A stretch of 64,000 nt of DNA from Anthopleura xanthogrammica (Eukaryota > Cnidaria > Anthozoa > Actiniaria > Actiniidae): assembly GCA_964019055.1 (NCBI GenBank), contig OZ025219.1, positions 7,925,388 through 7,989,387 of the forward strand. Reading direction: 5' to 3'. The stretch's first letter is position 1. Each line of letters opens with the position of its first letter. The position numbers and the translations under genes are program-made. The notes below the pieces were generated by a model. That model saw only the letters and a list, made by a program, of their open reading frames with translations, searched no databases and was not told the origin of the DNA. This document shows, in pieces, positions 24,300 through 36,738 of the stretch.

Positions 24300-26359
24300 T
24301 CTTGATTTTGTTCATCGTATTGATCTAAGACTTAGTAACCTTGATATTATTTATTGAAGACTAACTAAGGAATATATCCCTAATATTCTATTATTCCTAA
24401 TATTCTATTACGCCGGAGAGTTTATACGAGGAAAATTAAAGAGGCGTCAAAAACCCTGGAAGCAAAAATATTGAAATATTTAAAATTAAATCGGACAAAA
24501 TTTTAAGTAAACAAAAATGGGGAATTTTGACGATCACTGAATGAGCAAAAAAAGAATAGTTTGTACATATTCACAAAACATAGAAACCTAATCAAAATGG
24601 GCGTAAAGGTGAAGGAAGTTTGAAAATAAGCCATTTCAAGGCGAAAGTAGAGTGGAGATTTGTGTAAATAATATTATTTTGTTTCTGAATTAATATGTTT
24701 ATTCCGATGAGGCCATTTTTAGCACCGTCGCCTTCTACTGCGGTTTGTAATAATTGTTTTAAAGACACATGCCCGAAGTTCTCTTAGATACACTTTATTT
24801 ACAGAGGGGAACCGTAATTACAGTAAACCTGTAATCTCCCTTACGGCCCTAACAAAATCACAAAATCGAACCATAACTATAAAAATATATACATATAAAC
24901 TATATCACAAAAGAAGTGTTTTTCGGTGTCAGTTGAGATGAACTATCTTGTATCCTATTTGACTAAGAAGCTCTTTGAAATTGGTCTTCACGTGGGGAAA
25001 TTGTTTTCGATCTAGACGATTGATGGGAGAAAAAAGACATATATGACAAGTGGGATTCATGCTTGCTAAACGAGTCCAGTAACCGGTTATACACCCACCC
25101 TTTTGTTCCTAAATCTCAGAAGAACTGAGGGAAAAAAAACTTGCAATATTAAATATTTAATGACCAATCGAGTGTAATTTTGTCAATTAGAACAATAACC
25201 ACACAAATAATCACAAAACATCATCAATCTTTGAGCTTCCGAAGCTTTTGGTCAACGTCATGTTGATTCAAAACTGAATAGAAGCGAAGGAAGTAGAAAA
25301 ACAAAACAGTCAAATTGAATTCACCCCGCTACTTAGAGACACTATAGTGAATAATGCACTACAAGAAACGTTTAAAAGTGGTTATGACTCACAAGGCAGT
25401 GTTTGTGCTGAATAAGAGGTAAAGCCAACCTTGTCACAAACCCCTATATATATTATAAGCTGATTTTTTTTATTGCAAATTTGTTCTTTAGGGCTTTTTG
25501 CTACAGTACAAGACTTTCTTATCTTGTTTCTTCATGTTAATTTTCGACCTGCTCAGTGATTTCTTTATACGTCTCATCTTTCTTTTCATTGAAGCCCTTG
25601 AAAGCGGCTCTTGTACGCGACAACGAACATATACCGCCAAAAGATTGATAATATACTCATTTCATAGCAAAGAGTGCTATATATTACTTAAGCTGCCAAA
25701 GCCCACTTGTATATTTTCTAAACTAATTAAAACTGATTACAACCAAAGATTTCTATATAAATGAGTACAGCTTTGGTTAGCAAACAAACGAAGAACTGAG
25801 AACGTAGAAGAGAGTCCAGTTCAGCTGCGCGTTTAATCGGAACTTATAAAGAAAGTAAGTGAGGCTTAGCTCTTACAAAACACGAACAAAAAAATTTTGA
25901 TTCAAAAAAAATTTCGCTACGAGAAAATAAAAAAAAAATGAAATCTAGATAGGAGGTTTTTTTGAACGGTTTTTGTTTCTGATTTATAGTTGTGTATGTT
26001 TTATAGCTACAGGCAGGTGAAGAGACTGTTTGGTACTGAAACCCGTGGGAGTTGTAAATAGACAAGAATTATTTTATTGAGGCAAATCTCGTTGGCTGCC
26101 CATCGCAGTGTCGCAGTATTTCAGCCAGCGGGAAACCGGTGATTTTGAAGATAATTTCTTTTTTGTTTTGAACCTCTTGGAGCCGTTAGGAAAAGGCGTG
26201 CTTTTAGTCACTTGAAACCCGACAGAGCGAACAAGCATGTAAAACGCGAGACGTATTTTTCCTAAGTCATGCTATAAAACAGCACTACATTGTCTTATCA
26301 GGATTGTTTGTCAAGCGCCGTTTCTGTTTTAGTTGCAGGATTTGTCGCTGGGTATTCAT
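24300..26359. other. No gene recognised; upstream of cluster GPCR 1
   Basis: AT-rich, with only short frames. A TATAAA-like GCTATAAAACAGC at about 26270-26282 lies about 90 bases before the GPCR ATG and is a plausible core promoter. Confidence 0.45.
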
Positions 26360-27337
26360 ATGAACGATACTAACTCTACTGAGGCTAGCAACTCGATTCC
26401 CGAAATGGTTCTCTGGTATTGGTCTGTGAGGGCAGTCATTGCTATACTGACAGTACTTGGTAACGGTTTGGTGATGTATCTTATCACCAGGAACCGAAAA
26501 CTACGCGTTATCCCCAACGCCTTCATCTTTGCTCTGGCTTTAGCTGACTTCCTTGTTGGCGCAGTCATCACACCAACTGACTTTGCCTGTACCTATTGGC
26601 ATCCTCAGGATATTTCTTGCAACCCAACTTATTTGCGCCTGGTTTTCGACATTTTGATTCATTTGTCTGTGACCAATCTATGTTCCTTGACGTTTGACCG
26701 CTACATGGCAGTCGTGCGACCCCTTAAATATCACAATTTTATGAGCCGTGGAAGAGTTGTGATGATCCTCGCCATAACTTGGTTTTCCGCCGCTTTGTTT
26801 CCTTCTATTGCATATATCTGCTTAAGCTATAACCATGAACTTACAGCGAAAATAGTGCGAGTAATAGACATGACTTTTCTCCAAATTTTACCGCCAATTC
26901 TATTGGCCATCGCGTACTTGCGGATGCTGTACATTGCCAGGCAACATGAAAAGACAGTCAGATTACAACACAGTCAACTCAAGTATAACTACGGCCACCG
27001 CTCACAGAATACAAAGTATCGAAGTAAACAAGGCGATAGCCGAGAAAGATCGTCTGTCAAGATGATAGGCGCTGTTATCGTAGCCTTTCTTCTTTGCTAT
27101 ATATTGGCTATTTTTCGATCACTTTTTATGTACATTATGGACAAACATTTGCCACTTACTGTTGTCTATGTTTCAAGAATTCTCTTACTTACAAACTCTG
27201 CTATAAACTTCCTAGCGTATGCGTTCCTGAAGAAAGATTTTAAGCAAGAACTTCAGCGAATGTGCAAACAAAAGCGTATACCCAGAGATTCTTTTACTGG
27301 CCAAGATTTAACATCTAAGGAAACTACCTACGTCTAG
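26360..27337 (+). CDS. Class A GPCR, single exon (cluster member 1)
   Basis: An intronless frame of 325 residues for a rhodopsin-family receptor of unknown ligand. The start is the first ATG at 26360; the upstream open frame begins with TTG. The N-terminus is short with two N-glycosylation sequons (NDT, NST). Landmarks: GN in TM1 (Asn35), LALAD in TM2 (Asp63), DRY at 113-115, and a Cys near the top of TM3 (Cys87). The TM6 motif CWxP is degenerate (LLCYIL), and TM7 reads NSAINFLAY, so NPxxY has lost its proline. The third intracellular loop starts with QLKYNY and ends in a basic RSSVKMIGAV segment; related motifs occur in the three receptors downstream. The tail is short. AATAAA-type signals lie near 27749 and 27786. 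It is probably a lineage-specific paralogue with altered activation switches rather than a pseudogene, since the frame is intact. Confidence 0.87.
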   Translation: MNDTNSTEASNSIPEMVLWYWSVRAVIAILTVLGNGLVMYLITRNRKLRVIPNAFIFALALADFLVGAVITPTDFACTYWHPQDISCNPTYLRLVFDILIHLSVTNLCSLTFDRYMAVVRPLKYHNFMSRGRVVMILAITWFSAALFPSIAYICLSYNHELTAKIVRVIDMTFLQILPPILLAIAYLRMLYIARQHEKTVRLQHSQLKYNYGHRSQNTKYRSKQGDSRERSSVKMIGAVIVAFLLCYILAIFRSLFMYIMDKHLPLTVVYVSRILLLTNSAINFLAYAFLKKDFKQELQRMCKQKRIPRDSFTGQDLTSKETTYV

Positions 27338-27624
27338 CCAACCAAACTTTAAAATGATCATATTTCGATGGAGATAATTATGCATAGAGGATAAGAAAAC
27401 GCGTCAATTTGCACAACTTTATTACTTTCGTGTCCAATACCGCAAATGAGCAACCAAAACGCGACAGATTTGCGAAATAAATGCCAGACAGGAAGGATGG
27501 AATGAACTAGACAACGTTATCAAGAATACAATTATATTGGTTGATAGTGCCCGCAAGTAAAAAAAGTACTTTGATTTGGCAAGAATATTGACTTCAAATT
27601 TGCGCATTGATTGACTGTTCACTG

Positions 27625-27840
27625 TCTTATGCGAAGTCTGTGAATGAAACGGAACCGCGATTATTTCATGTGGTCATACAATCCACTCTGATTTGAGCAG
27701 TCACTGAAGGCTTGTTTACAAATGGAGTTACTTTGTTGAAAATGTAATAAAATTAAGAACAGTTCTGTACTTGCACCGCTATGAATAAAACGGAACCGCA
27801 ATCTTACGTGGTCATCCAAGCCACTCTGTCTTAGTACCTC
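27625..27840. repeat. Two-copy duplication downstream of the GPCR
   Basis: GAATGAAACGGAACCGCGAT with GTGGTCATACAATCCACTCT near 27641, and GAATAAAACGGAACCGCAAT with GTGGTCATCCAAGCCACTCT near 27782, about 141 bases apart. Confidence 0.7.
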
Positions 27841-27844
27841 AAGT

Positions 27845-29190
27845 AGAATTAATCTTAAGGATTACCTTACTATACAAACAGATATTTGTAAAGACGTGAA
27901 ACCTTTCTTTTTTTCAATGTATTGATTTTTTTCTTCGCATTTATCTCTTTGGCAAACGGCACAAAATGCAGGGGGGAAATAAAATGAAGAATAGCACTAG
28001 AAATTTTCGTTTTCTTGGCTAAATAATAAATTTTAAAAATGCATAAAACTCCATTTTTTTCCCCTCGATATTAATTTTTAGGGACCGAAATAAAAATTTA
28101 TGCACACATGTATTATCAACCATAATGCAATTCGGTCGTTCTGATGTCTTAAGTTTTTTAAATTTTAGTTTTTTCTTTTATGTATGTACATAAACATGTA
28201 TATTTTGTATACTAAAATAATGTTTATTTATTTAATGTATATACTGCCACAGGAGATGTAGTTCTTTGTTGGCACTATTTGAATTTTAAGGCTAGTCAGA
28301 ACAATAGTTATTTAAATTAATCACCATATTTTGATTCGGTATCTTCTGATTTTATCACTCTAGTTTTAGCTTGGGCATATTTTTTTTCTCATAATTTCTG
28401 TTCAGATCACATTCATGCATATATACCCTTAAGAATAATATTCTCTAGCTGAGTTGCATCACTAATCATGTATCTACAAAATTATCTGGCAAACAAAGAA
28501 ATGATACTCAAGGGAATGTCATGTTGACTAAAATGGGAAAACATTGAACCCAAGCTAAAAAAAGTTCAAATTTATCCCAATTTAATATTGATAGTAGCAA
28601 AAAACATAATTTGAGTTCACAAAGTAACCCTTTGATTTAAACTATTTTTTAAGTCATATAATAACACTTATAATTTAGGGAGTATGTAATTATAACTAAA
28701 ATGTAAGCAGGCATTTAGTGGTAAGAAGCATTATTTGGTTCATATTTATTAAATAGATTGTTATAATAAGACATGCTTATATTCACTGGAAACCTTGTGA
28801 TATAAGAGCATAAAACTCATATTAAGGCTATAATTATAGCTATTTCATAAAAGCTTATTAGGGAAAAAGCTTTATCAAATTATATAATGTTATGTCAACA
28901 CTTCATGGAAATATTGGGATAATGGTCCCTGGCCTTCTCAAAATTATCTTGTTTGCAAGGCTATAACATGAAACACAAAAGAAATCACACTTTTTCCCAA
29001 TGGAATTTGTGGCATTTCTTTTTTATTTCCATATTAGCCTCACAATTTTGAGAAGGGTTCATTAGATGATGGAAAAGCTTTAAAATCACTCGCTTTGACC
29101 TTGTGATTTCAAAACTTAATTATTTTCAAGTTATTTTGTGACTCAACCATTTACCAATTTAAATGAAGGTCACATATCTCATTAGCCTGA
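27845..29190. other. No gene recognised
   Basis: AT-rich intergenic DNA. Contains a diverged half of the 14118-14286 fold-back family near 28500-28566. Confidence 0.5.
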
Positions 29191-29194
29191 GAAA

Positions 29195-29535
29195 AAAGAT
29201 GTCTTTTTTCTCAGGCTAGCATCTTGATTGCTCTGTCTGTTTTAAGACAGGCCAATGATCATAAAGATTTTTTTAGATTGGTGATTTTTTCATTGGCAGA
29301 TGTCTGTTTTCTCAGACTAGCATTTCATTAGTTTGTCTATTTTAAGACAGGCCAATGATCATAAAGGTTTTTTTAGATCAACAAACTTTTCATTAACCTG
29401 GTGATTTTTTCATTGGCAGATGCCTGTTTTCTCAGACTAGCATTTCATTAGTCTGTCTATTTTAAGACATGCCAATGATTATAAAGGTTTTTTAGATGAA
29501 CAAACATATTATTTACCTGGCGGTTTTTTCATTGG
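29195..29535. repeat. Three-copy tandem repeat, about 105-120-bp unit
   Basis: The words TTTTCTCAGRCTAGCAT, TTTTAAGACAGGCCAATGAT and GGTGATTTTTTCATTGGCA recur in order three times. Confidence 0.85.
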
Positions 29536-30819
29536 CACAACAGCTTCTATAATCATTATCATCAATCACCATCGATATCATCATCATCATCGCCATGTTG
29601 GTGGTATTACTATCTCAAATAAAATTTCTTATAACCAAATTGTCATCTTATCTTTTTTCCTCTTGGGGATGGCTGCAAGCTTTTTAATTCACCACCTAGT
29701 AGAAAAACCTGTTGTTAGTTGTGAGAATTTCTGGTGTGTTTGAGTGATTCTCAAATAATAGAGCAATGTGTTGAATATTTAAGCAAGCAAGTAATGAATG
29801 AACCATTAGCAAAGTGACTGACAGCTATTGGAGTTTTGGTAATTTATTTTGAATTATTTCGTTTTTTGTGTGACTGGTCAGGTGTGCAAGGTTTTTTTAA
29901 GTATGCAATCATGTATTTTTCTACTGCGGTAAGTTTATAATGAGAATTTTGGTGCCCCCTCCCATAACCAACCCCCCCCCCCCCTCCCTCCCCCAATCTC
30001 TTTGAGTTCATGTCAAGTCTGTCACTCATGCAAAATTCAAGCAAGTTAATGAACAAACAAATCATCAGTTAAGACAACAACAAAAAAGAAAAAAAAAGCA
30101 TATTAAATCAAAAAATATAATATATTGCTGGGTTCAATCAGTTGGTAAAAGTCTTTGAATCTCATTATCTGCTCCAGATAGTGCTCAAACACTGACCACC
30201 ATGTGCTGTCAGCCAGAAAGAATTTTATTGTAAACTTGCAATTCAGCAGATGAAAATTCTGCATGAGACATGTAATGCCATCTAGGTAACAACAGGCAAT
30301 ACACTGACTGACATTTTGTAGGAGCCCATGATGCATTGCAGTCATATGCATGCCAAACAGCTAGCAGTTCACCATCACGCATAAAGCCATCTATCTCCTC
30401 TTTTAAGGTAAGTTTTTAAGCTTTAAAAACATTTTCAGTTCTCAAAGATATGTTTTCAACAAACTGTAATGCTAAGTTTCAGTTAAAACAGAACAATTAT
30501 CTAAGAAAAGGCGTCCTAAAGTACACTGACATTTCTTCTAAAGTCAAAGGTTGAAGTGAAAGTTCGACGAACTTTGGTTTATACTGTTGATAGTTCTAAA
30601 AATATAAGTTTACATTACCTATCTTTACGAAATATTCCCATTAGATGTCTTTGGCGTCGTTTCTGTTTGAATATATTGTTTTTTTCTGCATAATGTAGAG
30701 AAAAATGGAGCTAAACGTCAGCTACTGCAAACATTGCTTCCAAAGACTATGAAATAGATTTTAAATTGCCTCGTTTTCATGATAATTTATGATAATTTAT
30801 TCACCTCGTTTCAATGAGT

Positions 30820-31080
30820 GGAATCGATCTGGGGTCTCGGGTTTTCTATTCCTCCCTCCTCAAAACTTAGCGTGTTAATTAAACTCCAATTCGAGTGAGT
30901 TAGTGAGTTAGCCATGCCCTGACTTAGATCAGCCCAGTCCAGAGGTTGTTTTAGTTGGAGACTTCTTAAAGGAGAGGGGGGAGGGGCGGGGACTAGCCGT
31001 GCCCTGATTTTGATCAGCCCAGAGGTTGTTTCGGGGTGCAATCTGTGAGTTAGCCGTGTCCTGACCACCCTGACTTGCCT
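30820..31080 (+). mobile_element. SINE-like element remnant with 57-bp repeat units (copy C)
   Basis: ATCTGGGGTCTCGGGTTTTC near 30828 matches the B-box end of copies A and B. A shortened body (CCTCCCTCCTCAAAACTTAG) follows, then about three diverged units of the 57-bp repeat (GTGAGTTAGCC, CCTGACTTAGATCAGCCCAG, GAGGTTGTTT). The head is truncated at its 5' side. Confidence 0.5.
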
Positions 31081-31225
31081 GATTAGCCTGCGTGCATACG
31101 TAACTGTGGTTAACCAGAGTTAAAGTCGGGCTGCACGCAGCCCAGAGTTGTTTTTATGTAACTGATAAGTGATTTTTTATTTATGCCTTGAAGGTAACAT
31201 GAAGGATAGTTGCCTACTTTTTCTC

Positions 31226-31258
31226 CACCTCCTCCTCCTCCTCCTCCTCCTCCTCCTC
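31226..31258. repeat. (CTC)n microsatellite
   Basis: About 10 CTC units; followed at 31391-31453 by an ATT repeat. Confidence 0.93.
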
Positions 31259-31390
31259 GTTCCTTTTCCGCTCTTTCTTTATTCCCTTTTCTTCTTCTAA
31301 TTTTCTCAGTTTCTATTATTTCCTTTTCTTGTGGTGGCTTTAAATCATACGGGGATGGCCATACCTTCCCCCTCCCCTTCTCAAACCAAG

Positions 31391-31415
31391 AATATTATTA
31401 TTATATTATTATATC

Positions 31416-31452
<37 letters not shown>

Positions 31453-31453
31453 T
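31391..31453. repeat. (ATT)n microsatellite
   Basis: Interrupted then perfect ATT repeats. Confidence 0.93.
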
Positions 31454-31459
31454 TCTTTT

Positions 31460-33262
31460 TTGATAAGGGCACACTTAATTTGGAGCTTCGCTCTGTTTTG
31501 TGATCCCCCAGCAGATTTTTCTTTTTATCATTATTTATCGTTTGCTTTTTTTTTTTAGTTCATATATACTTTCTTTAATTCTTGTATATTTTAAGATAGA
31601 AGTGATTAAGTAAACTAATCAATATTAAACTAATTTTATCGTTTCAATCTGTAAAAGCTTTTCTCAGTCAAAAGTAAACAGCAAACGGGCCTTAATAGTC
31701 ACTGTGTGGCAATGCCTGCAGGAAAGAGAACAAGGGAACTCGCTTTAATGACTAGCGAGCGAGTCTGGTCAACTTAATCTCCAAACAAAATGACAGAACC
31801 TGTAAATTGATTTCAACAATTACGTCCAAGAAGCTTAAATCGGCTTTATACTTGCCAACCAGTGAATATGACACTCGCTTTTGAAAATCCTGCATCGTTC
31901 CGCAACGGCAAACAAAAGGGAACTAAAACAAATATGTTGACATGTAATTAAATGCTTTTTTTTAAGAAACATAACTAATATCTACCGTCCATGTTTGACT
32001 ATATTTTTGATAAATTTTTGCTGCTACTATATTCTTAAATTGCCTGTGGCGAATAAGACATTTTACAAGGCCATTCTTTAATATAGGCAATATTTTATAA
32101 TTAAATTTTATACTAACTTTTTGCATTGCTAAAAAAAAATGTTATTTGCCATAATCTTTATTTTTCAGTGTTTTTTGTCTATTTTTATTTCTTTATATTA
32201 TTTTGTTGTTTTTTTCAATTATTTTAATTTTTTTTACTTTGCACCTAATTGCAAGAACGTTGTCATATAAAAATAGAATTATAACGAATAGGAATTGATT
32301 ATTTTTGCAAAACGGGTGTAATTATTTCACTGTTTTGAAGGTATAGACTGGCATTTTTGAGATTATCTTGTTGGTATATGTTAAAACAGTTCTATTCTCA
32401 TCAATCTAGGGGGCTTTAGAATCAAAATTAAAAAAATATTTCTAATTTATTCCTTTTTGATATTTTAATTTGTTATTCTCTATTTTCTGATATGACAAGG
32501 TTCTTGCAATTAGGTGATGTATATTTTAATTTTCTTTTTTATATCATCCTTAATATTTTTATTAGATTTCAACTATAATCAATTTATTCCCCTTTACTTC
32601 CTTCCTTCTTTCCTTTCCTTCCTTAATTCTTTTGATTCTCTGTCTTTCTTTCTTTTTTCTTTTCTTTCTTAATTTTTTTCTTCTTTTTCCTCTTCTTTTT
32701 TGCCCTTTTTTCTTTTTCTTTTTGCCGTTTTATCTCTATTTGTTCTTTTATTTTTTGCTATCTTTAGTGTCTTTTCTGCTCATGATAATTTTATATTATT
32801 AATCTATTCTATGACCCAAAAATACAAGCGACAAGCGAATTTACATAATGGCTAAATTCGCACCTGACTGTGTTTAATTGAACCAAACACTGAACAAGTT
32901 CTTACACGTCCTTAAGATCACGTGATATCTTAATCGAGCGGCACTGAAATGTTCTCATAATCACTAAAAAATCTACAGCGCTGATAAAACTACAAAATTC
33001 CTAACTACATCTCTTCAAATCATTCCAACGTAACCCTCCGATCTGATATAACGAGCAAGCCGGTTAAGTCGAAAATAAGGAAAGGTCTATCAACGGAGAG
33101 TCAACAGTTTACGCTCTTAATGGATATAGACTTCGAAACTACAGTCCCGAAAGAGGAATCCGCATCTAATTGAAAAAGATAGCCTTATCGAAATATTTAT
33201 AGACTTATTTACTATACAGCGACTATAAAAAAAAGTCATCTAAAAACAAACTCCAAGGCGCC
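31460..33262. other. No gene recognised apart from a dispersed repeat
   Basis: T-rich and pyrimidine-rich low complexity (32580-32760), with the repeat copy at 32244-32450; leads to the GPCR at 33263. Confidence 0.5.
32244..32450. repeat. Dispersed repeat, copy 2 (pair with 6950-7145)
   Basis: Second copy of the roughly 200-bp repeat, same word order (TTGCAAGAACGTTGTCATAT, GTAATTATTTCACTGTTTT, TAGGGGGCTTTAGAATCAAA). It differs by a small insertion near 32280. Confidence 0.75.
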
Positions 33263-34264
33263 ATGTCGAATTCAACTAGTGTGACTGGAACGCAAGCTGT
33301 ATCATCGGAGCCTGAGTTTCAAATGTGGTACTATATTCTTGAGGGTGTACTCGGGTTTTTAACCATTACAGGAAATGGATTCGTGGTGTTTCTTATATCT
33401 ACGCGTCGCCATCTTAAAGTGAATCATAACTATTACATTCTGTCGCTGGCATGGGCTGATTTTTTTCTGGGTATCTCCCTACCAACATTTTCTATCCTTT
33501 GTTCATACAGTATAAAATGTGACTGGTTGGCATTCTACAAGTTTTTCAATTTTTTTACCTACAACTCCATTGCTAATCTATGCCTGATGACCTTTGATCG
33601 CTATTTCGCTATTATCCATCCTTTAATATACATCAACAGGATGACAAAAAGGGTTCTGATAGTAACTGTTGCAGTAGCTTGGACCATAACTGGTATTATA
33701 GCCATGCTCCCATTCATATGGATGTACGACCACGACAAAAAATCCGTCAAGAAATACAACGATCCTTACTACCTAACTCTACTAGTAGTGTTCGAGCTTT
33801 TACCTGTGGTTACCATGCCAATAGCCTATTTCAAAATCTTTAACGTTGTACGGAAGCATTCAATTCAGGTTACGACACAAAGAGACCAGTTAAGCTATAA
33901 CAATCAAATAGACCCGGAAAACGCCGAAGAGAGTACGACCTCGCGCACTGAAAACCATGGACATAACGCCGTTGATGAAGCACAAGAAAATACAAGAAAA
34001 AAGTCCACATTTCTCGACAATGATGCTGGTCGTTCCTCGATAATAGTTCTTGGTCTCGTCATTCTTCTATTCTTGTTGTGCTGGGCATATGATATTTATA
34101 TCACTTTGTGTACAAGAGTCCATTTATGCCGGATTAGAAACGTCCATGAGGAAGGAATATCGAACCTTCTTATATACCTCAATAGTGCCGTTAATCCGTT
34201 TGTGTATTTTTTGTTCAAGAAAGACGTAAGAAGAGAACTAAGAGCATGCTTCAAGAGGTCTTGA
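33263..34264 (+). CDS. Class A GPCR, single exon (cluster member 2)
   Basis: An intronless frame of 333 residues starting at ATG 33263. It begins with an N-glycosylation sequon (NST). Seven hydrophobic spans are evident. Landmarks: GN in TM1, SLAWAD in TM2, DRYFAI at the TM3 end, CWAYDIY in TM6 and a canonical NPFVY in TM7. The third intracellular loop is about 60-70 residues, acidic and polar, and starts with QLSYNN. The TM6-proximal segment RSSIIVLG matches the equivalent positions in the neighbouring receptors. TM6-TM7 are joined by a loop with two cysteines. A TATAAAAA stretch about 37 bases upstream of the ATG could be a TATA box, but is weak evidence in AT-rich DNA. Ligand class cannot be assigned. 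Confidence 0.9.
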   Translation: MSNSTSVTGTQAVSSEPEFQMWYYILEGVLGFLTITGNGFVVFLISTRRHLKVNHNYYILSLAWADFFLGISLPTFSILCSYSIKCDWLAFYKFFNFFTYNSIANLCLMTFDRYFAIIHPLIYINRMTKRVLIVTVAVAWTITGIIAMLPFIWMYDHDKKSVKKYNDPYYLTLLVVFELLPVVTMPIAYFKIFNVVRKHSIQVTTQRDQLSYNNQIDPENAEESTTSRTENHGHNAVDEAQENTRKKSTFLDNDAGRSSIIVLGLVILLFLLCWAYDIYITLCTRVHLCRIRNVHEEGISNLLIYLNSAVNPFVYFLFKKDVRRELRACFKRS

Positions 34265-34430
34265 CTTGGTTGACGTTAATGGATTAATGTTGACGGTAGC
34301 CATTAATGTGCACTTAAGTATCCAAATATTAATTAAGATACCGTGACTAGATATATTTATGGGGTTTGATGTCATATTTTTTCGATGGATTATTTATCAG
34401 TGATCAGGGCTGTGAAGAATTTGATCATTT

Positions 34431-34715
34431 TCAGAGGCGGATCTTGGATTTTGTCCAGGGAGGGGTGCAGCGTTGTAGGAGCACCTGCTAGCGAAAACGC
34501 CGAACCAAAAAAGATCGAACCGCTTGTGTGGGAATCATATCTTGCAAGTTGCAAAGTAGGGGCATAAAGTAAAGGCCCAGGGAGGGTTGCCACCCTCAGA
34601 ATCAAAGAAAGAAAACAATATTTTAGATTGGTTATCTTCATAATAGGGTCACAAAGTCGATCCAGGGGGGTGCGCAACAACTAGAACCCTCCCCTGGATC
34701 CCCCCTGATATTTAG
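34431..34715. mobile_element. Possible degraded MITE-like element
   Basis: AGAGGCGGATCTTGGATTTT at the left resembles the ends of common animal hAT-type MITEs. CCCCTGGATCCCCCCTGAT at the right is a partial inverted match. The boundaries are uncertain. Confidence 0.4.
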
Positions 34716-34856
34716 GGAAAGGAAGGCATTGCTTTGGAAGGGTTTGTGGAGAACAGTGTAAGTCCAAATTTGAAGAAAGTGAAGATATTCCCCAAGATGT
34801 TTCTCAGCTGTTTTTGTTCATGAGTAGAATGTCAAAAAAATAATGGATACATGTGT

Positions 34857-34879
34857 GAGTGGGTGGGTGGGTGGGTGGT
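34857..34879. repeat. (GGGT)n microsatellite
   Basis: About five GGGT units; G-rich on the plus strand. Confidence 0.85.
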
Positions 34880-35098
34880 CAAACGCATATATGCATAGAT
34901 GCATGTGAGAATGAATGAGTGAGTTTTAAATGAAGTAAAGCAATTACAAGATAAACAACAAGCTGAATTTATCACGAAAAAACATGTTATAATTCGATGT
35001 CGGAACAACACAACCTCTTAATTTTATCACATCATCTCCCACCAAGTTGATGTTAAAGACAAAATACGAAATATATTCACACTAAGCTATTCGCTATG

Positions 35099-35280
35099 TC
35101 AATAAGCCAATTCACAGTTTAAGAATCGTTTTCAGTGCGCATGCGATTTTATCCCGAATTTCTCACCTTCTTTTGTTTAATTAAAAACAAAAGAAGGTTT
35201 AAACAAAAGAAGGTGAGAAATTCGGGATAAAATCGCATGCGCACTGATAACGATTCTTAAACTGTGAATTGGCTTATTGA
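35099..35280. repeat. Long near-perfect palindrome
   Basis: Two arms of about 80 bases, nearly identical in inverted orientation (AGCCAATTCACAGTTTAAGA; GTGCGCATGCGATTTTATCC; GAATTTCTCACCTTCTTTTG and their complements), around a short AT-rich centre. The arms carry only a few mismatches, so the structure is young or maintained. Confidence 0.9.
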
Positions 35281-35884
35281 ACAGTGTTAACGGTGATTCT
35301 GGGCGTTTAAAATCCACTATAAACAAATTCAAACAGTTGACACTAAAATGTAAAATGTGTGATTCATAAAGACGTTTAAAGCCGGCAGGTGAACTAACAA
35401 CTTAATTGAGTAAACAAACAAAAATAAATAAATGTCATAAATAATGAATGATTTTAAAACTATTTACAAACCGATCGATATTGTTGAAATTCGATAATTT
35501 AGTTTAAGATTTGATATTTTCATATATTTAATTTGAGGCTATAGTAGCAATAATCAGGATTTGTTTTATTACTGATGATTCACTTTAATCATCAACTAGC
35601 TGTACGAAAAACTAAGCGCGAAAAGGATTGTTGTTGTAATTCAAGCGGCCCTCGCCCGAGTCTTAAAAGTCATATATCTCACAGAATTTGAGGAGATGGA
35701 TCGCAAAGATTTACTTGAATTTTTTAAACAACACGTATACTTCAACTTTTTTTCTCTAAATTCTTTGAAACGCGTGTTTTTGTATTGGAGCGAGGACCGC
35801 TTGGCTAAGCATCGAAGCGCGCTGTGATTGGACGGTTCGTGCGTGCTCCGGACACCTGGATGGTCCTGTGGTGCATTTATCAGA

Positions 35885-36020
35885 ACAGTTTTCATACGGC
35901 ACGGGCCGCGCTTTGCCATGACCGTGTCAGTGCCGTGCCGTGTATGAAAACATTCGACATTCGGTGCCGATCCGCGCCGTAACCGTGCCGTAACTTTTCA
36001 CACTCATATGAAATCAGCTC
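35885..36020. repeat. GC-rich dispersed repeat, copy 1
   Basis: Contains internal inverted words (TTTTCATACGGCACGG / CCGTGCCGTGTATGAAAA) and GCGCCGTAACCGTGCCGT. The segment from about 35920 recurs inverted at 55188-55315 in an intron of the UEV-kinase gene. Confidence 0.7.
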
Positions 36021-36243
36021 CATATAGACACTGATGTTTTACTGGGAAATACACCACTCGTATTTTTTCATACGAACTATATCCGGGACCTCAGTGACAT
36101 ATTTTCCATAGATATCGATGACGTCACTTCCGATGTTTTCCCGCTAACTTTAACGCGCGTTGCAACAAGCCAAGATCAGTCATGACGCTTTTGTTTGTGG
36201 ATCCAGGTGTGTTTATATAATGAAAAGAAAATTACAAATTGGC

Positions 36244-36352
36244 TTGAAGATAAGAAGTTCATCTTCTCGTGTTGAAAAATATTTCACTCATTCGCTGCAT
36301 GCGCTCACACTTGAAATATTTTCACCACTCGAAGATAAACTTCATATCTTCG
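36244..36352. mobile_element. Fold-back element
   Basis: The arms contain GAAGATAAGAAGTTCATCTT and the matching AAGATAAACTTCATATCTTC, with inner AAATATTTCAC / TGAAATATTTTC. The centre is a short palindrome (GCTGCATGCGC). Confidence 0.7.
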
Positions 36353-36637
36353 CGCCACCGTGTAATACTGATCCTCTATTTCTTATAAACCAAATGTCAA
36401 AGTCCACTTTTCTCGTACTCTGATTGGGCGAGAGGGTATCACGTGAACGAGAACAAGTTTCGATGTTTCCTTGGCAACGGCTCTCAGCGGGCAATATTAT
36501 GTTATCTCAGTACCGGGAAATAACAAAACCGGGATTGATTTCACTGGAAATGTAAGAGTTTTTCTAAATTTTTAAAGTCACATAATTAAAAAATTGAATA
36601 ATTTTGTTGTGTTCTTTGACACTTGGTATATAACAAA

Positions 36638-36738
36638 ACACTTATTGACTGGAACCTCGAGAAAGCAGTGTGTTTTGTGGTCCGTCGACGACGATTTTTC
36701 GCGAGGCGTAGTTTCCCTCGGTCCCAGTCAATAACTGT
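36638..36738. mobile_element. Fold-back element with TATTGACTG ends (copy 2)
   Basis: Ends ACACTTATTGACTGG / CCAGTCAATAACTGTT share the terminal word of the 12085-12225 element, but the interiors differ. It lies about 190 bases upstream of the long-loop GPCR start, where it might influence the promoter. Confidence 0.6.
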
